From contig NW_019091451.1 of the NCBI RefSeq assembly GCF_001949145.1, forward strand, positions 97,806-159,805: 62,000 bases of DNA, given 5' to 3'. The stretch's first letter is position 1. Each line of letters opens with the position of its first letter. The DNA is from Acanthaster planci. Its lineage: Eukaryota > Echinodermata > Asteroidea > Valvatida > Acanthasteridae. A program made the position numbers and the translations under genes. Below, one piece after another: positions 24,180 to 35,600 of this stretch. The notes under the pieces are model-generated. The model had not been told where the DNA came from. It saw nothing but the letters and a program-made list of their open reading frames with translations, and did not search any database.

Positions 24180-25598
24180 TCAGACTTTGTTTTCAACGAT
24201 TTCGTCCACTAATTCGTCTGGACACGTGAGCTTCACTTCCATTTGGTACGCTTCGCATGTACCCCCTGGCGTACCGTTACAGCTTGAACTAGCGGGACCC
24301 GCGGTGCGCGTTGTCACGTATTCATACCGGGTCAGACCGTTTGTGGGCCTGTCCGCCGTGTGTGAGTTTTCGTTCAGGTCGGTTGTGCGCCCGAAGCTCT
24401 TGCTGTGGCGGCTTTTCAGGTTAGCGTGCCTGAACCAACAGTGAAACGACGACTTCAGGTTGCTGCGAAAGTTCTTGTTGAGGAAAGCAAACGCAACTGG
24501 GTTTATGCAGACGCTGCACATGGCAAACCAGTGAAGTGACAAGTAGAGAATGTGGCTCTTGTGCTGGTGAGGCCTGAAGTGGCTCACTAACAGGTACACG
24601 TTGATTGGGCACCAGCACACAGCAAACACTGCTACAACCAGCACCAACATTCTAGTGGTGCGATTCTTTGTTTGGTTGGTTGCAGCTTGCTGCTGTGCAG
24701 TCACATCCCCAATGGAAGTTTGAGCCCACAGCTTGATGCCAATATGAAGGTAAGCTCCTGATGTCAAGGCAAGTGGAACCACAAATTGATAGATGAATGT
24801 GGCCAGGGTAAAATACTTGGCAAAATCGTTGCTCTCTCCGGGGTAATTGGACAGGCACAACACCTCGTTTTTGTTCGAAGGTCGCTCCACGAGGTTTCGG
24901 TAAATCGCATACGGAAGGGACAGGGACATCGCCAACGCCCAAATCAACACAGCGATTGCTATGGCAGTCCTCATTGTGATTCGGGGCCGAAGTGGGTGGA
25001 CTATGACACTGTGGCGATCCAGTGCGATTGCCGTAAGCATAAAGGTCGACACATAGACAGACGACATACCCAAATAGTCGGCCAGGTGACACATGAGGCT
25101 GCCAAATGGCCAGCTGCCGACCAGATGATTAAACGCAATAAAAGGAATGTTCAGCACAGTCATCAGCATATCAGACAGTGCTTGATTGGCCAAGAAAAAG
25201 TTTGTCACGCTGCGCAAACGCTTGTTGCGTACGACAACGAGACAGACAAGGGAATTTCCCAGCAGGGACATTATGGTGATCATTGCGTACAGTGTGATGA
25301 AAACAGCTCGTGCTGGGACGCTGTAGGGATTAGAAAAGTCCATACTTTGTTCGCCATTGTTACTGCCTTCCTCAATAAGATCTTCCAACAAGCCTTTATA
25401 ATTGATTTCAGAGGAGCTCTCAGAATGCTGTCCTAAGTTGTCTAATACTGTGTAATTAGTGTACCCTTCATCAACGTCAGCATCGCGTGTGCCAACCCCT
25501 CCGTCATCAAAGAGCCGTATGATTTCTTCGAAGGGCCGGATCGCGTTGCCCGTTGTGTCCAGATCTGTTGTCGCTCCATGTAACCGGGCCGCCATCAT
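24180..25598 (-). CDS. Class A neuropeptide GPCR, PrRP/sNPF/NPY-receptor-like
   Basis: Single-exon reading frame of 472 codons with ATG at 25598 (a second ATG follows at once in a stronger start context) and TGA at 24182-24180. Residues 1-95 form an acidic extracellular N-terminus with one NYT glycosylation site and no signal peptide. TM1 is about 99-123 (GN at 114-115), TM2 134-156 (D143), TM3 170-193 (C170, then DRH 194-196), TM4 212-232 (W220), TM5 262-286 (P275), TM6 317-338 (CWCP 328-331) and TM7 350-372 (NPVAF 366-370). C248 in loop 2 should pair with C170. The tail carries a possible palmitoylated Cys (387) and many Ser/Thr. IVHPLRPRI after DRH and HWFAMCSVCINP in TM7 resemble prolactin-releasing-peptide and short neuropeptide F receptors, with NPY receptors next. 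Ligand and G-protein are not readable. DRH and NPVAF replace the common DRY and NPxxY. Confidence 0.9.
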   Translation of the reverse strand: MMAARLHGATTDLDTTGNAIRPFEEIIRLFDDGGVGTRDADVDEGYTNYTVLDNLGQHSESSSEINYKGLLEDLIEEGSNNGEQSMDFSNPYSVPARAVFITLYAMITIMSLLGNSLVCLVVVRNKRLRSVTNFFLANQALSDMLMTVLNIPFIAFNHLVGSWPFGSLMCHLADYLGMSSVYVSTFMLTAIALDRHSVIVHPLRPRITMRTAIAIAVLIWALAMSLSLPYAIYRNLVERPSNKNEVLCLSNYPGESNDFAKYFTLATFIYQFVVPLALTSGAYLHIGIKLWAQTSIGDVTAQQQAATNQTKNRTTRMLVLVVAVFAVCWCPINVYLLVSHFRPHQHKSHILYLSLHWFAMCSVCINPVAFAFLNKNFRSNLKSSFHCWFRHANLKSRHSKSFGRTTDLNENSHTADRPTNGLTRYEYVTTRTAGPASSSCNGTPGGTCEAYQMEVKLTCPDELVDEIVENKV

Positions 25599-25625
25599 TC
25601 GAATTATCTTTGTCTTCAAGAACCT
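25599..25625 (-). other. 5' leader of the GPCR coding exon and splice acceptor
   Basis: On the minus strand TATTGCATTGCAG, preceded by a T-rich stretch, ends at 25624 and looks like a good acceptor. That would make 25623 the first base of the coding exon, 25 nt before the ATG at 25598. The frame stays open upstream to about 25859, but that extension has no GPCR-like content and is probably intron. An upstream, mostly non-coding exon is therefore expected; I could not place it. Confidence 0.6.
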
Positions 25626-28600
25626 GCAATGCAATATGAAAATTAAACACAATTTATTGTAATGACTCTGTACTTTATACAGCTGTCGTTTAAGTGAGTT
25701 AAGAAGTGAAAGCCAAAGGCTCTTCAAAGCAGAGCTTGTGGAACAAAACAAGCAAATGCACCTACAACTGTAAAGTTGATTAGGTGAAGTACATGCTTGG
25801 GGAGCTGAGCATTTTATCCTGTTTGTAGCAATGTATGTAGAAACTCTTGGCCCTGGCATTACAATGGAAATATCAGATTACCCCCGTCGGATTGCTTTTG
25901 CGTCGATAAAACTTCTATTATTTTGTGCTACTTCGCTGTAGCATAAAGTCCTGCAGAGGGCGCTCTAGGAGTAAGTACAGCAGAGGTAATCACAAATCTG
26001 AAGCAGTTGCTGGTCGTTAGCTTAGATGCCTTTTCAAGTGCTGAGACCGTATAACTTTTCCCGGCTCCCCAATTTGTTTGTTGCAATTCCCGCCAGCCTT
26101 GCGGTCGATAAAGTAGGGTTCACGTCTGTCTACGAGAGGCAAGTGGTCTCTGCCAGCTGTTTCTCTCCCAAGTGCTATTTGCCTGACAAAATCTAAAGGA
26201 AGACTGTCAAATTTCCTCACAAGCGTCGTACTTGTAGGTTCCTCTGCGCAATTGGGCAGACCGGTAGCCTAAGGGCAGGCCTCTTGGCCGGACATTGCAA
26301 GTAAATTCATTCGGATTCAAGGAAAACACAAACTGTCGGCAATGCTGATAACCAATGAACAAAATTTCAGCCGCGCGGTGCCTCGTTGTGTGTCGTCCCT
26401 GGACCCGGGCTCTGAGGACTCCGTATCTTGTGCAAGGAAATCACGAACATTAAATATGATGTCCACTGGCAGTGCACTGTTTCGAAGATGTATTGAATAT
26501 TGACAAAACGACGCGTCATAATTAAAGTGCTCTGTTTTCAGTAAAAAGTGCGAAAGTAACAACAGGATCAAGTGTTCCTCTTAATACTATGCGCTCTTTA
26601 TGACAGCTGGAAAAGGGATTGTCTCGTTAGTTTTAGTTATTGCACTGAGCAACACGACCACTGGAAGTTGTAACATCCGTTTTAATAGCAAACGTTTGGT
26701 ATTTTATACTCCAAGAAGGCAGGCAGCGACGTTCACAAATGAATAACACTCTTTTATGTAAAGAAGTTTTCAAACTTCAGAGATAATCGTGCATGACAAA
26801 GGGTGACCTTTAAGTACACATACTTCGATCTTAAGCCGCTTTAATTATGATGACGGGAATCTGCCCAAGGCTAAAATTATTGGTTTTTAGTGTATTTAAC
26901 CTGTTTTAGACCCCATCCTGTTTTATTATTACTCTGATTACTATGCCAATAATGCGAAAACATTTTTTGTTAAAGCCAACAATATTTTTTGGCTTAATCA
27001 CTTTGCAACTTTCCATCAAATAAAAAATAACTTAAAGTAAAAGCAACTCTCCATTAACCATTAGCACTCGCGCCCACTAATATCACAATATCATTTTCAT
27101 GGGTTAGTTTCAAATACTTTTCTAAGTATCAATTTTTGCCGCCTTCGTAAATGAACTAAAACATTGCTTCATGCCTTTCCTTCAGAAATATTGTGTTGGT
27201 GTCTATGTTCGGAGACCTAAGAAACCTAACCACTTTAACCCTTGCCAAGGACTTGTACCTGACTTGAATTTGTCATTGGTGGATAGTATTTTAGTATTTC
27301 TGACACGTATATTGCGTTATAATTCAAGCATGTGGGCTATCCCATTTATTGTTGGTTGAACCTTTTTAAACAGGCTTTAGAGCTAGAAAGTCGTTATTGC
27401 ATCCATGATTTGTGTTAACTAACCTTTTATCCAATGAATTCAACGTCATAATGACTCGTGTTGACCTTATCCATGCAGTAGGTTAAAAGATGTTTATAAC
27501 AGCCACTGTTCACAGACATTTTGGCCAAGTTGAAATTGATCGCACAACATCTGGCAGCGACATTTGCCATGGCGGCATGAGATCTACACCGCGGGCGGAC
27601 GGATTGTTGGCCGGCTGTAGGTGATTGCTGGCAAGGGTTCCTGGCGCTACAAACTCATTTACCACGGAGCAAACGCACAGGAATGAGGAAGAGGCACTTG
27701 TCGCGTATAAAACTGTTAAAGGTCATTAGAGGGTGCGCATGTCTCTCTCGTAGTGTGATAGCTTGCAGCCGATGAACACACGATTTTTAACGGCAACTTC
27801 CAGAGGACAAATAGAACAATGTCTTCAAACTGATTTACTGTAAATTCCTACTTAAGCATCAGAAGTATCGCCATCATTTTGTTGGTACCCATTTTCCCTT
27901 TTTGGAAAACGTTTAATAAAAATAAAAACTGTGTCCTATCCGAATCGGTCGCTTTGACCACGGTCGACACTTTAAGCCTACTTATAACTTACGTGATGAA
28001 CGTGGACTCGGTAACGAGGTTAAGGGGACTGTAATGAGTTGTATCTGTCATTTAGGTCTAAAATCGATCGATGAATATTCCCCTCGCTACAAGGCAGAAA
28101 CTCTCCTCTTTTTTTTGCTTAACCTTCGCGGGGAGTCCGTGTGGTCGTCACCTGGTAAGAGCATTTCACTTAGGTGATGTCGCCGGGGGCGGGTAGTATT
28201 TCGCCCACTAAGGCTCTTAAGGGGGTGATGGCATGCAGCTTGTGCCGGTATGTGCTTGTAGGCAATGCCCATCCCTCCCCCATCAATAGATGCACCATCA
28301 TAGATAAGTAATATCGTAGCTGCTCGTTCGTTCCTGTGTTTTGGCGATTACCGCTGGCGGCAGTATCTCTTTTTGTCCAACGACCGACCCAGGGAATATT
28401 GCAAAGCCATGCGAGCCTCATTGAGAGCATGTACCAGTTATCAATTAGAAAACTCCCAACAACCGCTGCAATAAACTAAAACAGACCAGGGATGCCCCTA
28501 CGCTGACAGTGAAATGGGTATGTGGCGTAGGGTGCATGGTTGCCGACAGTGCAAAAATTCAAAGATTAGGTAGATCCATCCTGTTGCTTTGTAATTAGAA

Positions 28601-29917
28601 TCTAGCACATTCAATTTCTTTGAAAATGTGAAGTACAGACTTGAAACTATCAAAATTTGTTGATAAACACTTGTAGGTAACCCATCGGATTTTGTTTTCG
28701 GTGCCTTCATTTAATTTGTTTATAGCAAGTTGGAAAATGTGACGTAAGAAGACATGACATTTGCTGATAGGTTTTTCAACTGGCATGCTCGACCACGATT
28801 AAGACCACTAATGGGCCCCCTCCTATTCAACAGTACCATGCAGTCCAAAATAAACTGATGCATTATATGTAAATATCCATGTCTTTAAAAGGCCAAAAAT
28901 TAATGCGTATTGTTGATGAATCCTGTCGACCGCTCAAAGGTGAACTACATGTCAAGGGATATGGTAAATGCTTCAACAGGTACTTAATATCACAGTCATA
29001 AATATAGTTTGTTTGCACTTTTCTCCAATTCTGTTTTAACGAAATGATTGGGTTCTTAAACAGTGCTTGAGAGGAGTGGTCCTACTGTAAGTTATGCAAT
29101 CTTTCTTATAAATTACACACTAACTTTTATGGCCGTTGAACTAATTCTCCCATGGACGTGTGCCGTCCGTTCCTATTTAGCTAAAGAAATAATAAACGGT
29201 GGGAATATCATTACAGATACTTTGACACGAGGCCTGTCGCCTGAGGTACTCGTTATTAAATTTGCCTACATAGCGTTAACAACAGCACGACGTATCTTTG
29301 AGAACAGCTATGTCAACTTCCAACCTTCTTTCCCTCAGATAAGCGACATGATAAAAACACAGGATAGGCTCAGCTGTAACACATAGCCCTGTGATACACG
29401 GCGGCACATATAGCGCTTACACAAATTGGCTCCAAAAAGTCCTGCCGACGTCCGCTGAAATAATAAGTTGCCATTGCAAACCTAAATCAAGTTGGCGTTA
29501 ATCTTCTTGTGAGCGGCCCACAGGAGATATTGATGTTCGGATACAATTACTTTTTTGCGGTCAAAATTAAAATGTAGTGATTGCATACGGAACAAAACGT
29601 CGAACGGCGCTTACAACTTGTGAGAGTGGAATGTCCGTCCTGACTTTGATATTGAAATCACCTCATTCATAAAGATAAGTCTCTTATTAAAATAGATACC
29701 CACCCCAAACACTTCTTGTGACAGACATTGATTTTGAACAGTGTTGATAATGCTCCAAGTTTCTTCTTTTCTTTTCAAATTAAAGAAAAGAGTTATGAGA
29801 TCATACCAATTCCTTAAGCAGAGCAGCAATAAGTCTTTTCAGATTCAGAGGCTAGTACTCCTAAGGATGTCCTAAAAGGAAACCATGACTCTGGGATACA
29901 TTCATCGGATTTTCCAT
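25626..29917. other. Upstream region of the GPCR gene, no further gene supported
   Basis: Should contain the promoter and 5' exon(s) of the minus-strand receptor, but neither can be fixed from the sequence. Short open frames near 26.0, 28.1-28.4 and 29.1 kb show no known domain. Confidence 0.45.
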
Positions 29918-30050
29918 AAGTGTGTAATTTAGTTGACTCGAAAGTTATTACACACTTTATACTTCACTTCACTCTCAGATGATGTATTTGAAAAAATACA
30001 TCATCATTCGTTCCCAGATGGATTAAAATAAGACGACCTCGTTGGGAACG
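29918..30050. repeat. Three consecutive stem-loops
   Basis: Hairpin 1 has exact 11-bp arms AAGTGTGTAAT (29918-29928) and 29947-29957. Hairpin 2 has exact 12-bp arms GATGATGTATTT (29978-29989) and 29994-30005 around a GAAA tetraloop. Hairpin 3 has exact 8-bp arms CGTTCCCA (30009-30016) and 30043-30050. They lie head to tail within 133 bp in otherwise featureless DNA. Function unknown. Confidence 0.7.
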
Positions 30051-32390
30051 TTGTTGTAAACAAGTTAACTGTTTAAGCACGACCGCTCGAAACTCCGCCG
30101 CTAAAGTGGGCTCTCGAATTTGAAGATGCCAGACGAATTTAGCATAAAGGACAAATCTAATCTCTGATTGTCATAGCAGACCTAATTTCATACACATGCT
30201 GTGTACGTGACTAAACCTACACTAAATGGATGCAAAACCGAAATTATGTTTTGTATTTCGACTTCTCTACTCGATAAATTGATCCTAACACACTGGCCCT
30301 AATATGACTGTTTGCCTCTAATCAAATACAGTTTTCAGATGGTCTTTATTAATTGGGTAAACGTTTTGACATGTTCAAAGGCACCGACAGGCTTCTCTTC
30401 AAACTCCAGTCTTGTAGCACATTTTATAAATAGTTAAGGTACATACTTGGCACGTTTACATAGTTTTTATTGGGTAATAAAAGTGCACCAGTCAGGCCAA
30501 ACCGTTGGTGGGTTTGCTTACTTTAATAAAAAATGATTCATTTCCAACTAACCGGGTATTAGGTTCTGATTGAGTAGCAGGGTGAACATCATGTCAGAAG
30601 AATCTTCCAGATCATGCAGATTTTTCGAGAAGAACAATGAAACTAGCACAACATCTATAGCAGAGTATCCAAAACTTGTACAGATTGCCAAAGCATCAGA
30701 GATGATTTCAAAAGTGAACAGTATTTCATAATATAAAACAAATCAGAACATCGAGAGTCTTGACTGAGGGCAGGCGAGTTCCGAGTTTTGAGGCTTTAAT
30801 ATCCTGATGTTACAACTAACAGTTCCGTGAAGTGTTGGGGGCTGAGCCCATGAAAATTGGAGCAAGCATATGCAGTGCCCTATGTAACTCTCCGTATTAT
30901 AATGATGTGAGACAGTAATGTCAGAAGTAAAATGTTTCATGAAATCGCACATAGGTTTAAATGTTTATTATGTTATAATCCATTCCAGTAAATTTCAGAT
31001 CTAGCACAATTCTGAAATGCGTTCCAACAAGTTAAGGCAATCGAGCGCTTCGTGCATCCAAGACAAACTATGAACATGTGAAAAAATGAGAACAGATTTT
31101 TCCTTTGGTTCATACTTCCGCACAATAGTAACTAGTTGCCCGTTTTCTAATACGGAAAAGCATTTCATCGTCCTGCATGTACTAAGTCCAAAAATTCAGA
31201 CAATCAAGAAACTCAGCTGTTACGGTAACCAGTCACACAAACACCAGAGGCACTGACTTGTCTCCCATAAATTAAAAATGTGACGTTTACGGTCACTCAT
31301 TAAAAAAATTGCATATAGGCCTATAACATCAGAAATATGGTACGAAAATCACACTTGCGTTTAATCAGCCATGTAGAACTGTAACTGTAGATGATATACG
31401 TATACATTAAAGCTTCACTCCAACTGAAGCCAAGGATACTGATGAAATCTTACAACAGAGGTATGTTCCCCGCGAAAGGAGTATACCACGCGGGCCCTAA
31501 GGTTACCAGGCAAGCCTGTAGATCACCAGTGAGTATGTGGTTCCACTCAATTTCCAACTGGCTAGCTCACTCACCGCAATTACGGCATGTGCCTGTATGT
31601 AATGGCGGCTTCGAAGTGGTCGATTAGAGACAGCACATGAATGAGTGCTCTATCTCTACTAAAGAGGAGCAATTTGTTTTAGCATAAGTGCCCCGAAATC
31701 AGCTATCTATCCGTCGCATACGGACCACTAGTGGTGTACTTTTTTGTCCATAGCAGCGCCTGATAGCCACCATTTGCCAGTCTGCATGCACATATCAATT
31801 ACCTACTGTGGTCATTTTGCAACGGTAAATTACTGGTAGCCGGTAACCTTTTCGATAAAGCAGACATTGCATGTTATGCATATAATGAAAAGTCAAAGTT
31901 CATGTTTCAACGAACGAAAGTTCATTGGAGAAAACATGTTTGTTCGTACTAACATACACAACTCCTTTGACTCCGATTCCCCGAGGGCAAGCGTCAAAAA
32001 CGTTATCTCAAAACAAGATCACTTTGCATCCATGATTAAACAAGCGTAGACATCAATGCCATTCCATTCAGTACATGTGAAACTGCGGGCTGCTTCGCGC
32101 GTTATTGAACTTCATTCTCCCAAGGCTTTCTGGCACTAATTGGAGCATAGAAAAAACAAAATTGTTTCGAGTCAAGGGCAAATTCAGACGGGCTCAAAGC
32201 GTGTAAATCTACTAGACGAGTGTAGCTGTAACATGCAGCGTATTGGGAAATATCAGGAAAACAGGTCGAGTACACAGCGAACACAGGGACTGACGGTGTG
32301 TATTGTGAACTTGATATTCCCTTCACTTACTTGGAAGTTGCCACTGGTTCGGGTAGCCATAAGAGCTCAGGTTTTTACGAAGCTGTATGC
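30051..32390. other. Intergenic DNA, nothing recognised
   Basis: AT-rich, with many stops in all frames. One TAGGCCTA word lies near 31316. Confidence 0.5.
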
Positions 32391-32391
32391 G

Positions 32392-32668
32392 GGACACAGT
32401 GACAAAAAATTATCTCCTCCTTGAGCTAACTTTTACGTTCGAGTTATATCTCGTACATAAGACTTACTAGGCATTTATCTCGTACGTACGACTTAGAAAT
32501 GATAACTCGTAGGTACGAGTTAAATGTTGTACGTACGAGTTATATCTCGTATGTACGAAATAAAAGTCGCGTTGTCGTGTGGACGAGGTATAAAAGTATA
32601 CGAGATACGACTTATAAGTCGTACGCACGAGTTAGCTCAAGGAGGAGATAATTTTTTTCACTATGTCT
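32392..32668. mobile_element. MITE with about 37-bp terminal inverted repeats and CGTACGA-rich interior
   Basis: The left end, GACACAGTGACAAAAAATTA followed by TCTCCTCCTTGAGCTAAC (to 32430), is mirrored at 32631-32667 with few differences. The interior is built of repeated, partly palindromic CTCGTACGTACGACTT-type words, so the whole 277 bp can fold on itself. There is no coding capacity. The inner TIR part (AATTATCTCCTCCTTGAGC) is identical between the ends, suggesting a fairly recent insertion. Confidence 0.8.
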
Positions 32669-35600
32669 CTATATAATACAGGTTCCTGTGTTTTTGTCGT
32701 CATTGAGTGTACAGTTGCCTAAGATCCGTTGTGGCTACTGTATACCTACTGACACTTAACAAGTAAAGTGGACTCTGTCTCAAGTAGCCATGCAGTGTCC
32801 AGACAAATTTCCGATATCATTCGTCAACCCACTGAAAATGGAGACAATTGGAACAAGACGCCGGGCACGTGACACGGCCAGGCATGCATGCACTAATTCC
32901 TTGCCGAATTTGCTTTCTTTTATAATGAAGGACAAGAAAGCCACAATTTTAATTTGAATTAAGAAATGGTGGGAACAGAATATTGCTATAGAGGCATTGC
33001 GGGTTGATCAGGTCACTCTGGTGCTTAAGGCTACGCTCTTCTCAAAAACGTCCACGCGTCAGCCTGTCCAATTTACTCGCAGGAACGTCAAATTTGATTT
33101 GCATCTCGCTCCTGCAAGGGTCTCCTGATTCGAACCCAAAATGTATTCTAAGACACAGAGGAGTCTGAGACCCAAAGAGGTTTAGCCCTTTTGTCAATTT
33201 TCGTTCATTCATTCGTGCAAAACAAAGTGTACACTGATACGCTTCTCGGTCGTACAAAAATGGTTCTTGCTTGATTAAGGTGCAAAGTGTATGCCGTACA
33301 TTTAACGGAAAGTGAATAAGGCGCACGCTCACCCTCCGAGTTTGTGGAGGTATTTGATTATGTCTTCACAACACTTGTAATCTTACGGCAATTGTGGTAT
33401 CTCTTGCCAGAGCCTGTGGCTGTCCAGAGTACCGGTATATTCATGAAGGGCATGCCTGCTATTAGATAAATACATCTACCAAATTCTAAGCCCTACAGGA
33501 CAAGTTACGAGTTTATTCACTCCAATGCTCAGCTATAATTTCGCCTTATCTTTAAACGGTCCCATTATTCGAAATCAAATTCGAAATGTGCTGATGTGTT
33601 TCAAACAGTTACTGCCAACTCAATGTATTACTCAAGAGAATGTGGGAAAAATGAAACAAACAATTTGGAATGTTGTGTCATTTTGCCCGGGCTCCCACAT
33701 GGTCGTTCGCATTGTAGCGCACAAGTTTGAAAAATATTTGAGACCATCGAATGCTAAAATACTAATTCTTAATATGATAAAGCTTTCCACACTCACTTTG
33801 CCCTTATATCATCATATTTTCTAGTCTAGTAAGATAACAGATGTTAAACTGAACTTGCATTTCAGGACCATTTTCTGTACATCTGACGGTTCAGTTCAGA
33901 CGAACTTTCTTATTTCAATTGACGATGTCACAACTGCAGATAAGGTGTTTCTTCCTTTTTGGAAAAAATAGGCTTGTTTTTCATAATTTTGGAGACAAAA
34001 TGTCGGCACCAACAGGGTTTAGGATGACAAAAGGATGAATAAATTCCTGAGGATACCGCAAAAGATCCCCAAGCCCCCAAGTCCACTTTGATCTTTGGCA
34101 ATGTTTGGCAAGCCAGCATTGTGAACGATATTTAACTAAACTTTACAATTGGAGATATCATAATGGATAGTGTGCAAGATCCCGTTTCGTTTTTTAGCTT
34201 TCTATGGTAAGTGGATGCACATCCTACAAAGTTTGTAGCATTTGGATAAAAAAACCTAGTACACTGTGGTGTCGTCAAAAAAAAAGGGGGAGGTGCAGGC
34301 TGTGCGGCCACAATTTCATCGACTTCACGGGCATTGACATCCCAGCGCTGCTCCTGATAAGCATCAGGCCATGAAGGTAAGTCCTCTGGGCGGAAAGGGT
34401 ATGGATCGCCAACAATACCCGTTCACAATAATGGAAAGCAGATACTATGCTGTTCCTGGCTTTCTCAATAAGAGAGGCCAAGACATTAATATCACCTCAT
34501 AGTCGAGAATCCTAGTGCTTAAATATTTTGTGATCTAAGACCTGGAAGGGAGTAGCTTCCTAGTAACAAAGTGGTGTCAGTTGATATTTTTCGTTCTCTA
34601 TTAGGACTCCACTTAGGGGGAAACCAATAACAGCGTGCTTGTAGTGTGGGCAGTCAATAAGTGTGTGCTGTGAGTGGACCCGAGCCACTTGTGTCGGTAC
34701 CTGAACGTCTTTACCTGATATTTGCTCACTTTCCAATGCACCATACTACGTTTTGACCATGTTCATCAATGTGGCCGTTCTCGGAGAGGCGAAGGATAAC
34801 TGTAGCCCCAGGATAAGATAAGGTTTTCGGGCAGAAGAGAAACTGCATTCTGCAACCAGCAGATAAAAGATAACATTGTGGCCCCACGCGGAAGAGTAAT
34901 TTACCAAGTTGTTTTGGAGGGACTATACAGTCTGTGAATTTTATTCGCCTTTATTAAATTCCCCTTCTGGAAGCTATCACTTGTGAAACCTGTACCTGTT
35001 GGAATCTGGACAGGGAACACTGCGTAGAGAGAACAGACCTTTTCCTACAGGTGCACTATACATCTGCGTATTGTCGTAAAAGCATTGGCTTTTCTCAAAG
35101 GCAAGGACTAATTGAAGGATACTTACAACAGACTATAGTCCTTCTTTTAGGTGAGTCACGCTTTGTACACATAGCAATACATTCGTTAACTAAGATGGGG
35201 CCCGCTGCCTGAGGACAAAAGTGTAAATAAGTGGCGTCTTTTCTATAAATATATATGTTGGTTATCTTCGGGAAAAAACACAGCGTTGTCAGTCGACAAA
35301 TAGCCAGCCCAGTTGATGGATCATAGGACAACAAAATGTCATCACACTGTGATAGTGACCCGCCCCTCGAAAGACGCACAGCCACAGGAAGTCAAATGCC
35401 TTTTCTCTCTATCGAGAGTAAAGTAGTCGACTGGAAGCGTCCTTCCACGATGTTCCAACCAGCAGGTGTTCTACAGTCCACTCAAAACGGCTGCATTAGC
35501 GTCTGATGCTATAATATTCTAAATCTGAAGCATGTCGTCGGTATCAGGAGAGATGGAGCGTTATTCCTTCATTCCTTTGCCTCTCGTGCTCTGGCGTGTC

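Noticed and set aside
24786-25436. 216-codon open frame on the + strand
   Set aside because: It lies entirely opposite the GPCR coding sequence and is an antisense shadow with no domain of its own.
33130-33185. Minus-strand tRNA-like sequence with GGGTCTC/GAGACCC ends and GGTTCGAATC
   Set aside because: The ends pair and a B-box-like word is present, but the unit is only about 56 nt, the T-stem does not pair and no D-arm or anticodon arm forms.
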